From: NCEH01 sp002257205
GTDB taxonomy: Bacteria > Pseudomonadota > Alphaproteobacteria > Rhizobiales > Xanthobacteraceae
Assembly (NCBI RefSeq): GCF_043195105.1
Contig: NZ_JBAFWO010000007.1
DNA: 64,000 bases
Reading direction: 5' to 3' (one strand)
The notes below the pieces were generated by a model. It saw only the letters and a program-made list of their open reading frames with translations. It was not told the DNA's origin and searched no databases. The position numbers and the translations under genes were made by a program. Shown here piece after piece: positions 51,448 to 58,887 of the stretch; the first letter of the stretch is position 1, and each line of letters starts with the position of its first letter.

Positions 51448-51665
51448 ATGGCTTAGCGAAGACGAACACGGTGCGAAGCGGGTTTCCCGTGGCTTCTCTG
51501 TCGATGAAATCGGCTTTTCGGGCGAATGTTCGCCGCAGATGAATCCGCAGCGTGCAAACCGCCCGCGATCCGTGTCTATGCGACCGCACGCAACCGGAAG
51601 TTTTGTCTGGGCCTCGGATCGACATTCCTCAGCCCGAGCGGCGACCCAGATTGATCTTCCTTTAA
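51448..51665. other. Gap between parS and palindrome array
   Basis: About 220 bp of less GC-rich sequence without a convincing gene; one short frame starting near parS has no ribosome binding site. Loose CCGAG/CTCGG half-sites appear near 51615-51640 as the array begins. Confidence 0.4.
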
Positions 51666-51994
51666 CCCGAGCTTCGCCTCGGGGCATGTTCCTTTGCTCC
51701 GATCCGTGCCTCGGGTTAGCTTCCCTCCGCCTGAGCTTCGCCTTAGCATCCCCTTTGCACCTTGCACCTTGCCTGAGGCTTCCGCCTCAGGGCCTCCTTT
51801 GCCTCTGCCCGAGGCTTGCCTCGGGCTATCTGCCTGCCTGAGGCTTCCGCCTCAGGTGTCTTCTCGTCTCTGCCTGAGGCTGCGCCTCAGCTTCCCTCAC
51901 CTTTGCCTGAGGCTGCGCCTCAGCGTCACCTTCCCTCTGCCTGAGGCTTCGCCTCAGCTTCACCTCCCCTTTGCCTGAGGCTTCCGCCTCAGGC
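51666..51994. repeat. Array of GC-rich palindromes (CCTGAGGC-loop-GCCTCAGG)
   Basis: Complete inverted repeats lie at 51666-51683, 51772-51791, 51807-51826, 51837-51856, 51874-51890, 51907-51923, 51941-51957 and 51973-51994. A decayed unit lies at 51730-51747 and a half-unit near 51706. Arms are 6-9 bp (CTGAGGC or CCCGAGG types), loops 2-6 nt (TT, TTC, TGC, TTCC). Paired changes such as GCCCGAGGC/GCCTCGGGC preserve pairing. Spacers are short and C/T-rich. The last unit contains the stop codon of the hydrolase gene at 51989. The array sits between converging genes. Confidence 0.92.
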
Positions 51995-52957
51995 TTGGGT
52001 CTCGATGAAGCGCACCAGCGCCGGCAGAACGCCGGGGTGGAGCGGGGCGGCGCGGTTCTTGTAGAGGGCGAAATTGGCCGCCCGGTCCTCCGGCGCCACC
52101 TTGAACATGTGGTTCGCGTCCGCCAGCGTCACCACCTCCGCGTCCGGCCGGCCGCGCCGCAGGGCTGCGAGATCCTGCCCGTTCACCTGGAGATCGCGCA
52201 GCCCCTGCACCAGCAGGGTCGGCGTGCGCACATGGGCGAGGTCGCGCGCCGGGTCCACCGCGCATTCCGAGGCCAGGAAGGGCTGTACCGAGGGGCGGAA
52301 CGCCATGCGCAGCGCGGGCGGCACCTCGCCCACCCGCCCGCCGGCCGCCACCGTCCGCAGGATGGTCAAAGCCTTGTCCAGCATGGAATCGGTGAGGTTC
52401 ATGGCCACGAACTGGTCGCGCAGGATATCGGCCAGCGGCCGGCCTGCGCCGGCCAGCAGCACCAGCCCCGACACCGGCACCCGCACCGCGCTGCGGGTCG
52501 CGACGCTCGCGCCCTCGCTATGGCCGATCACGATCAGGCTGGAGACATCCGCCCGCGCCGCGAGCGCGCGCAGGGCGTTGACGCTGTCGTCCACATATTG
52601 GTCGAAGCGCAGATCCTCTTCGCGCGCCACCAGGGCGCGGCTGCCGCCGACGCCGCGCTTGTCGTAGCGCAGCACCATGTATCCGGCCCCGGCAAGGCCG
52701 AGCGCGATCTGGCGATAGAGGTCGGTGGAGATGGACGGGCCATTGCCGTCGCGGTCCAGCGGTCCCGAGCCGGGCAGAAGCAGCACCGCGGGCCCTGTGG
52801 CGCGGCCGTCGCGGGTCAGCGCCAAGGTGCCGCTGAGCCCGCCGAGGGCCCAGGGCTGTTCTTCCACCTCGAAGACGGGAGCCGCCCCGAGGCGCCGGGA
52901 ACCGGTCAGCAGCAGGCCACAGGCGCCTGCCGCCAGAAGCGCGCGGCGGCTGATCAC
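51989..52957 (-). CDS. Exported alpha/beta hydrolase
   Basis: The 322-residue protein has a twin-arginine-like or Sec signal (MISRRALLAAGACGLLLTG). The hydrolase fold includes AVLLLPGSGPLDRDGNGPS, YDKRGVGGSRALV, nucleophile Ser in VIGHSEGASVATR, Asp in VQGLRDLQVNGQD and His in TLADANHMFKVAPED. The family includes acyl and acetyl-xylan esterase-like enzymes; the substrate is unknown. The final residues ETQA-stop are read into the first palindrome of the adjacent array, whose TGAGG supplies the stop. The gene starts 6 bp after the Trm112 stop, so the two form an operon. Confidence 0.87.
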   Translation of the reverse strand: MISRRALLAAGACGLLLTGSRRLGAAPVFEVEEQPWALGGLSGTLALTRDGRATGPAVLLLPGSGPLDRDGNGPSISTDLYRQIALGLAGAGYMVLRYDKRGVGGSRALVAREEDLRFDQYVDDSVNALRALAARADVSSLIVIGHSEGASVATRSAVRVPVSGLVLLAGAGRPLADILRDQFVAMNLTDSMLDKALTILRTVAAGGRVGEVPPALRMAFRPSVQPFLASECAVDPARDLAHVRTPTLLVQGLRDLQVNGQDLAALRRGRPDAEVVTLADANHMFKVAPEDRAANFALYKNRAAPLHPGVLPALVRFIETQA

Positions 52958-52963
52958 GCAGAT

Positions 52964-53176
52964 TCAGCCGTTGAGTTCGGTTTCTGTCAGGCGACGGGCT
53001 TCGTCGGCCAGCATGATCGGGATGCCGTCGCGGATCGGGAACGCGAGCTTGGCCGCGCGCGAAATCAGTTCCTGGCGCGCGCGATCATAGGAAAGCGGCG
53101 CCTTGGTGAGCGGGCAGACCAGGATTTCCAGAAGCTTGGGATCCACTTCGTGGCCCGGTCGCTGCGGTTGCGTCAT
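52964..53176 (-). CDS. Trm112 family protein
   Basis: The 70-residue protein has the pattern DPKLLEILVCPLTKAPLSYD and ELISRAAKLAFPIRDGIPIMLADEARRL of the Trm112/YcaR zinc-ribbon-like family, with only one Cys left. Trm112 proteins activate methyltransferases in other domains of life; the bacterial role is unknown. AAGGGG precedes the ATG at 53176. Confidence 0.88.
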   Translation of the reverse strand: MTQPQRPGHEVDPKLLEILVCPLTKAPLSYDRARQELISRAAKLAFPIRDGIPIMLADEARRLTETELNG

Positions 53177-53601
53177 CGAATATCCCCTTGAAACACCATA
53201 AGATCCACCCTCCGCAAAGGGTCCCCGGATCGGACACGGCATAGACCAAACGCGGCCGAGTGTAGCTGTTGCAGCGCACACGTCCATGATGAATTTTGCC
53301 GGCACCGCTCCGCGCCATCATGGTCAAGTCCAAGATATAGCAGGCAAAAGTTCTTTGGTCTCGCGGCTTCCGGCGGGCGGCGCGGGGCCTGGCGCGAGAG
53401 ATCGTCGCGGGTGATTGGTCACGAGAAGTGATCAATGCCATCGCATCCTTTCGCTATTCGCACCGCGGCCCGCAGCCTAGAACGGGCCGCGCGCGGGATC
53501 GCCGCCTCGGGCTTTGCCAATGCGTCAAGGCGGCGCCGGCGCGCCGTATATTCCTCTCGCGCAGGCGCGTTGGCCGACGCTGCCTCGGGTGCCGTTCGTC
53601 C
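53177..53601. other. Divergent spacer, no gene seen
   Basis: This gap lies between the Trm112 gene and the EamA transporter gene. It must hold both promoters. Open frames on the plus strand here (from 53428) run into eamA but are Arg-rich and not family-like. Confidence 0.4.
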
Positions 53602-54498
53602 ATGCCCTCTCGTGTCGCCCTCGGGCTCTTCCTCGGCTTCATCGGGGTGCTGATCTTCGGCGCCACCTTGCCGGCAACCCGCTTGGCCCTCACCGGGCTG
53701 AGCCCGGATTTTCTGACCTTCGGACGCGCCGCCCTCGCCGGGCTGGTGGCGGGCGCGCTGCTCCTGGTGCGCGGCCGCTCGGTTCCGCGCCACCCAGGCG
53801 TGATGCTGGACCTGGCGGTGGTGGTCGCGACCCTGATCTTCGGCTTTCCGCTGCTGATGGGCTTCGCCACGCTCACCGTGCCGGTCGCCCATGCGGGCGT
53901 GGTGCTCGGCCTGCTGCCGCTGGCGACCGTGGCCGGCGCGGCGGCGCTGGCTGGAGAACGGCCGAGCCGCGCCTTCATCCTCCTCAGCTTGCTCGGCGCG
54001 GGGGTGGTGGTCGCCTTCGCCCTGCGCAACGGCGGCGCGGACCGTTTCGGCTTCGGCGACACCCTGCTGGTGCTGTCGGTGGTGGCGTGCGGTATCGGCT
54101 ATCCCGTGGGCGCCCGACTTGCCCGGCATATGGAAGCCTGGGAAGTGATCTCATGGGCCCTGGTCCTCGCCCTGCCGCTGACCTTGCCGCTGAGCGTGCT
54201 GACCTTTCCCGCCCATGTCGCGGCGGTGCCTGCCGGCGCATGGGCGGGAATGCTCTATGTGGCCCTGATGAGCCAGTATGTCGGCTTCTTCTTCTGGAAT
54301 GCGGGCCTCGTGCTGGGCGGCATCTCCCGGGTGTCGCAGGTGCAGCTGCTGCAAACCTTCGTCACCGTGGGCTTGGCCTGGCCGGTCAATGGCGAGGTGC
54401 CGGACCTTGAGACCCTGCTGTTCGCCGCCGCCGTCGTCGGCATCGTGGCGCTGGGACGCGGGGCGAAGGTGCGGACCGTGGCGGTGGCCGGGCCTTGA
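53602..54498 (+). CDS. EamA/DMT family transporter
   Basis: The 298-residue protein has ten membrane helices as two EamA repeats, starting MPSRVALGLFLGFIGVLIFGATLPATRLAL and with LMSQYVGFFFWNAGLVLGGISRVSQVQLLQ in the second half. Drug/metabolite exporters of this family move amino acids or small metabolites; the substrate is unknown. The start at 53602 gives the usual first helix. It is convergent with hisS across a strong hairpin. Confidence 0.9.
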   Translation: MPSRVALGLFLGFIGVLIFGATLPATRLALTGLSPDFLTFGRAALAGLVAGALLLVRGRSVPRHPGVMLDLAVVVATLIFGFPLLMGFATLTVPVAHAGVVLGLLPLATVAGAAALAGERPSRAFILLSLLGAGVVVAFALRNGGADRFGFGDTLLVLSVVACGIGYPVGARLARHMEAWEVISWALVLALPLTLPLSVLTFPAHVAAVPAGAWAGMLYVALMSQYVGFFFWNAGLVLGGISRVSQVQLLQTFVTVGLAWPVNGEVPDLETLLFAAAVVGIVALGRGAKVRTVAVAGP

Positions 54499-54542
54499 AC
54501 CCTGCCCCATGGACAAGGGCGCGGCATGCGACCCTCCGCTTG

Positions 54543-54570
54543 CACGCTCTCCCGCGTGCGGGAGAGCGTG
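54543..54570. terminator. Hairpin between convergent eamA and hisS
   Basis: CACGCTCTCCCGC-GT-GCGGGAGAGCGTG is a perfect 13-bp stem, 4 nt from the hisS stop. No T-tract. The core CTCTCCCGC...GCGGGAG resembles the repeat arms at 34839 and 63891, so it may be a decayed copy that serves as a bidirectional terminator. Confidence 0.6.
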
Positions 54571-54574
54571 AAGG

Positions 54575-56116
54575 TCAGTCGGCGAGGCCGAGGCTCGGCG
54601 CCGCGCGGCGTTCCAGCACGCCGCGAATGGCCTCCACCAATTCCGCTTCCTTCACCGCGAACTGGGCCGGGCGGGCGGCGCGATATTCCGCATTGTCGGC
54701 GATGCCGGCGGCGATCTTCGCGCCTTCCACCAGATCCTTCACCTGCACCTCGCCCGCGTCCTTCTCGTTGGACCCCTGGATGATGACCGCCGGCGCATTG
54801 CGCTTGTCGGCATATTTCATCTGCGCCTTCATGCCGCCGCCGCCGAGATACATTTCCGCGCGGATGCCATTGGCGCGCAGGTCCGAGACCATCTTCATGT
54901 AATCGGCGATGCGCTCGGGCTGCTTGTCCATGACGAGCACCACCACGGGGCCGATTTCCGGCTCCGCATCCATCTTGCCGAGATGGGCGAGGGCATGGAG
55001 CAGGCGCGACACACCGATGGAGAAACCGGTGGCGGGCACCGCCTCGCCCCTGAAGCGCGCCACGAGCCCATCATAACGCCCGCCGCCCGCCACCGAGCCG
55101 AACCGCACCGAGATTCCAAGCTCGTCCTGAACCTGGAAGGTCAATTCGGCTTCGTAGATCGGCCCGGTATAATATTCGAGACCGCGCACGACGGAGGGGT
55201 CGAGAATGATGCGGTCTTCACCATATCCCGCCGCGCGACAAAGTTCGGCGATGGTCCTTAGTTCGTGAACGCCAGATAACGCGGTCGGATTGCTTTCGTA
55301 ATCTCGCTCCAATTGACGCAGCCAAGCCATCTCATCCATTGTAGATGGATCCTCGTTGAGGGGCTTCCGCGTTCCAACGAGCATTGTTTTAGTGATCGCG
55401 GAGATCTGCGCGCCATCGAGTCGAGCGCCCTTGGTAAAATCACCACTTTCGTCGCGCCGTCCTTCGCCTAGCAACTGCCTCACGCCCAAGACGCCCAGCT
55501 TATCCAGCTTGTCGATCGCCCGCAGCACGGTGAGCCGGCGCCCGGCATTCTCCTCGCCGCCGAGGCCGATGGCCTCCAGCACGCCGTCCAACACCTTGCG
55601 ATTGTTCACCTTGATCACATAATCGCCGCGCGCGATGCCCACCGCTTCCAGCGTGTCGGCGGCCATCATGCAGATTTCCGCGTCCGCCGAGACCGAGGGC
55701 GCGCCCACCGTGTCGGCGTCGAACTGCATGAACTGGCGGAACCGCCCCGGACCGGGCTTCTCGTTGCGGAACACGAAGCCCGCGCGATAGGAGCGGAACG
55801 GCTTGGGCAAGGCGTCGAAATGCTCGGCCACATGGCGGGCGAGCGGGGCGGTGAGGTCGTAGCGCAAAGAGAGCCACTGCTCGTCATCGTCCTGGAACGA
55901 GAACACGCCCTCGTTCGGACGGTCCTGGTCGGGCAGGAATTTGCCGAGCGCGTCGGTATATTCGATGGCCGGGGTTTCCAGCGCGTCGAAGCCGTACAGC
56001 TCATAGACGGCGCGGATCTTGTCCAGCATGGCGCGGGTCGCGGTCAGCTCGGCGCCATGGCGGTCGACGAGGCCGCGCGGCAGCCGGGCCTTCGGCTTGT
56101 TGCTCTGCGTGGACAT
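54575..56116 (-). CDS. hisS: Histidyl-tRNA synthetase
   Basis: The 513-residue class II synthetase has motif 2 GFVFRNEKPGPGRFRQFMQFDAD, the HisA-type SVVRGLEYYTGPIYE, motif 3 ATGFSIGVSRLLHAL and a C-terminal anticodon-binding domain (VVVLVMDKQPERIADYM...). It charges tRNA-His. I chose ATG 56116 (MSTQSNKPKARLPRG); the frame is open to 56908, but that part is antisense to cbiD. Bases 55261-55500, encoding the insertion domain, hold 135 G+C of 240 (56 percent), against about 70 percent just beside it, a sign of recombination. Confidence 0.96.
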   Translation of the reverse strand: MSTQSNKPKARLPRGLVDRHGAELTATRAMLDKIRAVYELYGFDALETPAIEYTDALGKFLPDQDRPNEGVFSFQDDDEQWLSLRYDLTAPLARHVAEHFDALPKPFRSYRAGFVFRNEKPGPGRFRQFMQFDADTVGAPSVSADAEICMMAADTLEAVGIARGDYVIKVNNRKVLDGVLEAIGLGGEENAGRRLTVLRAIDKLDKLGVLGVRQLLGEGRRDESGDFTKGARLDGAQISAITKTMLVGTRKPLNEDPSTMDEMAWLRQLERDYESNPTALSGVHELRTIAELCRAAGYGEDRIILDPSVVRGLEYYTGPIYEAELTFQVQDELGISVRFGSVAGGGRYDGLVARFRGEAVPATGFSIGVSRLLHALAHLGKMDAEPEIGPVVVLVMDKQPERIADYMKMVSDLRANGIRAEMYLGGGGMKAQMKYADKRNAPAVIIQGSNEKDAGEVQVKDLVEGAKIAAGIADNAEYRAARPAQFAVKEAELVEAIRGVLERRAAPSLGLAD

Positions 56117-56228
56117 GGGAAAATGCGCCTGTTGTTCTTGTGCGGAAAGCCGCGTCTTAGAGGAGGCGGGCAGAGGCGGCAAGCGGGCGCCCCGTGACGC
56201 AGCCCCGCGCCGGACGTATGAAGGGGCC

Positions 56229-57404
56229 ATGAGCGATCCCGCAGCCGCCGGCCCCGGCGCCTCCGATGCGAATGGCGCCGATCTGGATGGCGCCGAATTC
56301 GATCCGCCGCCCGACCGGCCCCTGAAGCGCGGCTGGACCACGGGCGCCTGCGCGGCCGGCGCCGCCAAGGCGGCGTTCGCGGCGCTCGCGGGCGGGGATT
56401 TTCCCGATCCGGTGGAGGTGGAATTGCCCTCCGGCGCCCGGCCTGCCTTCGCGCTGGCGGTCCATGCGCGCGACGGGGATAGCGCCATGGCCGGCATCGT
56501 GAAGGATGCGGGGGATGATCCCGACGTCACCCACGGCGCGCTGGTGATGGCGCGGGTGAAGCGCTTGGCGGCGGGCAGCGGCATTCTGTTTCGCGCCGGC
56601 GAAGGCGTGGGCACGGTGACGCGGCCCGGCCTGCCGATCCCGCCGGGCGAACCCGCCATCAATCCCGTGCCGCGCGCCATGATCGCGCAAGGCATCGCGG
56701 AAGTCGCGGCGGCGCATGGCATCGGCGCCGATGCGGAGGTGGAGATTTCCATCGCGCATGGCGCCGAACTGGCGCTGAAGACCCTCAATCCGCGCCTCGG
56801 CATCCTCGGCGGGCTGTCGGTGCTTGGGACGACGGGCATCGTCATCCCGTTTTCCTGCTCGGCTTGGATCCATTCCATCCATCGCGGCATCGATGTCGCC
56901 CGCGCCATGGGGCTGGATCATGTGGCAGGGGCGACCGGCTCGGCCTCGGAAGCAGCGGCGCAGAAATTTCACGGCCTCGACGAGGTGGCGCTGATCGATA
57001 TGGGGGATTTCGTCGGCGGCATGCTGAAATATCTGCGCGCCCATCCCGTGGCCAAGGTGACGGTGGCGGGCGGCGTCGCCAAGATGACCAAGCTCGCCCA
57101 AGGCCTGCTGGACCTGCATTCCAAGCGCGGCGCGCCGGACCTGGAAGCGCTGGCGCGCCTCGCCGAAGAGGCGGGCGGCTCGGCCGGGCTGTGCGCGCGC
57201 ATCCGCGCCGCCAATACGGTGGCGGAAGCCTTCCAGCACGCGAGCGCGGAAGGGCTCGCGCTCGGCGATCTGGTGGCCGCGCGCGCTTGGAGCACTGCTT
57301 CGGCGGCGCTGGGGCGGGCGGATGTGGCTTTGGAAATCCTGGTGTTCGACCGCACCGGCACGCTTATGGGCCGCGCCCCCTTCGCGCCGGCGGGGAAGGG
57401 CTGA
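56229..57404 (+). CDS. cbiD: Cobalt-precorrin-5B (C1)-methyltransferase
   Basis: The 391-residue protein has the CbiD signature LKRGWTTGACAAGAAKAAF near residue 35, DAGDDPDVTHGALV, GVGTVTRPGLPIPPGEPAINPVPR and TTGIVIPFSCSAWIHSI. It methylates C1 of the corrin ring and belongs to the oxygen-independent pathway. Here it accompanies an aerobic-type set (cobG, cobK, cobL) without cobF, so it probably fills the C1-methylation step. It is divergent from hisS and stands alone on the plus strand. Confidence 0.94.
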   Translation: MSDPAAAGPGASDANGADLDGAEFDPPPDRPLKRGWTTGACAAGAAKAAFAALAGGDFPDPVEVELPSGARPAFALAVHARDGDSAMAGIVKDAGDDPDVTHGALVMARVKRLAAGSGILFRAGEGVGTVTRPGLPIPPGEPAINPVPRAMIAQGIAEVAAAHGIGADAEVEISIAHGAELALKTLNPRLGILGGLSVLGTTGIVIPFSCSAWIHSIHRGIDVARAMGLDHVAGATGSASEAAAQKFHGLDEVALIDMGDFVGGMLKYLRAHPVAKVTVAGGVAKMTKLAQGLLDLHSKRGAPDLEALARLAEEAGGSAGLCARIRAANTVAEAFQHASAEGLALGDLVAARAWSTASAALGRADVALEILVFDRTGTLMGRAPFAPAGKG

Positions 57405-57408
57405 GCGC

Positions 57409-57467
57409 TAGAGCATTTTCGCGCGAAGTGGACACCGGTTCGCGTGAAGAAATGCGACAACGCAATG
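57409..57467. repeat. Dispersed repeat family A, copy 2
   Basis: Starts TAGAGCATTTTCGCGCGAAG and ends with ATGCGACAACGCAATG. Its reverse complement aligns with 5853-5912 with few mismatches. The ends (GCATTTTC, GAAATGC) are inverted relative to each other. It begins 5 nt after the cbiD stop, as copy 1 does after phnM. Confidence 0.75.
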
Positions 57468-57515
57468 ACCTAGAGTATTTCATCGTTTCCGTGAAACGAT
57501 GAAATACTCTAGGTC
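57467..57515. repeat. Perfect palindrome, 23-bp arms
   Basis: Arm 57467-57489 begins GACCTAGAGTATTTCATCG and ends GTTTC. The exact complement follows at 57493-57515 after a 3-nt loop CGT. It adjoins repeat A and precedes repeat B. No T-tract, so it is more likely a REP-like element than a terminator, though it could block read-through from cbiD. Confidence 0.95.
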
Positions 57516-57594
57516 GGATCGACATTCAGCTGCCTGGTGGATCGTCGAGGCGGCCGGATGGCAGGTACGCGCGATTGTCTTTCCTTTACCAGCC

Positions 57595-57702
57595 GTCATG
57601 GCCGGGCTCGTCCCGGCCATCCATGCCGGGCCGAACGTGCGGGCCTTGAAGAGCTGGCACCAGCGACACCGCGTGGATGCACGGGACAAGCCCGTGCATG
57701 AC
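57595..57702. repeat. Dispersed repeat family B, copy 2
   Basis: Same plan as 29670-29780: GTCATGGCCGGGC...CCGGCCATC at the left, GCCGGGCC and GGGCCTTGAA in the middle, then CCGCGTGGATG and a hairpin CACGGGACAAGCCCGTG ending ATGAC. Changes in the right hairpin are compensatory (CCCCGGG/CCCGGGG versus CACGGG/CCCGTG). Confidence 0.78.
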
Positions 57703-57742
57703 GTCTCCTGCAACGGCGTAAAGCCCTGAAGGTCGATCGGTG

Positions 57743-58504
57743 CTATCCTCCCATGCCCCGGAAGCGGCGGACGTAATCCACGTCATAGAGCGCGCTCTCG
57801 CGGAAATCGCGTGCGCCGAGCGCCGGTCCCACCAGGATCAGCGCCATGCGCTCGATCGGGTCGGCGGCGATCTGTGCGGCGATGTCGCCGAGCGTGCCGC
57901 GCACCAGCTTTTCGTCCGGCCAGCTCGCTTTCGCCACCACCGCCACCGGGCAATCGGCGCCGTAGAAGGGGATAAGCTCGCTCGCGACCCGCTCCAGCCC
58001 ATGAATGGCGAGATGGATCGCCAGCGTGGCGCCCGTCGCGGCGAAGGCGGCGAGGGTCTCGCCCGGCGGCATGGCCGAGGCGCGGCCGGAAATGCGGGTG
58101 ATGACCAAGCTCTGCGCCACTTCCGGCACGGTCAATTCGCGCCCGAGCGCGGCGGCCGCCGCCGCGAACGCCGGCACGCCGGGGGTGAGCGTATAGGCGA
58201 TGCCGTGGCGCTCCAGCCGGCGGATCTGCTCGGCCACCGCGCTATAGACCGAGAGATCGCCCGAATGCAGCCGCGCCACATCCTGCCCCGCGTCATGGGC
58301 GCGCACATATTCCTGCTCGATGCGGTCGAGATCGAGCGGGGCGGTGTCGATCAGCCGCGCGCCGGGCGGGCAATAGGCCAGCAATTCCGGCGCGACGATG
58401 GACCCGGCATAAAGGCACACCGGGCAGCGGGCCAGCAGATCGCGCCCGCGCACCGTGATGAGGTCCGCCGCGCCCGGGCCGGCGCCGATGAAATGAACGC
58501 TCAC
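57743..58504 (-). CDS. cobM: Precorrin-4 C11-methyltransferase
   Basis: The 253-residue SAM-dependent tetrapyrrole methylase starts MSVHFIGAGPGAADLITVRG with the Gly-rich GAGPGA. It has the ARLHSGDLSVYSAVAEQI block and YTLTPGVPAFAAAAAALG, typical of CobM/CbiF. It methylates C11 of precorrin-4. Its start overlaps the cobE stop by 4 nt, so cobL-cobE-cobM are co-translated. Confidence 0.95.
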   Translation of the reverse strand: MSVHFIGAGPGAADLITVRGRDLLARCPVCLYAGSIVAPELLAYCPPGARLIDTAPLDLDRIEQEYVRAHDAGQDVARLHSGDLSVYSAVAEQIRRLERHGIAYTLTPGVPAFAAAAAALGRELTVPEVAQSLVITRISGRASAMPPGETLAAFAATGATLAIHLAIHGLERVASELIPFYGADCPVAVVAKASWPDEKLVRGTLGDIAAQIAADPIERMALILVGPALGARDFRESALYDVDYVRRFRGMGG

Positions 58505-58887
58505 GCATCGTCTCCGCTGCGCGCGAGGGCGCAGGTCACAGGGCCGAGCGCGAGGCGCGGGCCGAGAAGCTGCGCGCCGAGCCCCGCCGCCGCCAGCGCG
58601 GCGGTCTCCGCTGCCGAGGGCACGCGCAGCAAAGCGACCACGCGCTCGGAATGGGTCTGCGTGCGTTCAGCCATGGCTTCGAGCTGGCCCTGGGGCACCA
58701 GCACCAAAGGCAAGCCGAGTTCGGCCGCCGCCTGGGAGATGCCCACTTCCCCGCCCTTCACGGCCGGGGTCGCCACGGCGCCGAGAGCGGTGCGCTCGAG
58801 GTCCGCGCGTTCCAGCGCGCCGTCGATGGCGGCGATCACTTCCTCCGCCGAGGCGCCACGGCGGCTGCCGATGCCGGCGACGATCAT
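58501..58887 (-). CDS. cobE: Cobalamin biosynthesis protein CobE (CbiG C-terminal-like)
   Basis: The 128-residue protein reads MIVAGIGSRRGASAEEVIAAIDGAL and AVATPAVKGGEVGISQAAAELGLPLVLVP. This is the CobE/CbiG C-terminal domain that in the aerobic route helps handle precorrin intermediates. A GTG/ATG choice exists, but ATG 58887 fits the family. It overlaps cobL by 4 nt and cobM by 4 nt. Confidence 0.9.
   Translation of the reverse strand: MIVAGIGSRRGASAEEVIAAIDGALERADLERTALGAVATPAVKGGEVGISQAAAELGLPLVLVPQGQLEAMAERTQTHSERVVALLRVPSAAETAALAAAGLGAQLLGPRLALGPVTCALARSGDDA

Noticed and set aside
51666..51994. Palindrome array as a CRISPR
   Set aside because: The repeated unit is only about 17-22 bp, varies in sequence, spacers are 10-25 bp of similar C/T-rich DNA, and no cas gene is near.
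53428..53601. 58-residue N-terminal extension of the EamA transporter
   Set aside because: Arg-rich, not membrane-like, and family members start at the first helix (MPSRVALGLF).
56117..56908. N-terminal extension making hisS 777 residues long
   Set aside because: The extension is antisense to cbiD and unrelated to HisRS; ATG 56116 gives the normal length.
57482..57500. Possible second parS at GTTTCCGTGAAAC
   Set aside because: The centre is CGT instead of ACGT and it is part of a longer unrelated palindrome; it does not fit TGTTNCACGTGAAACA.
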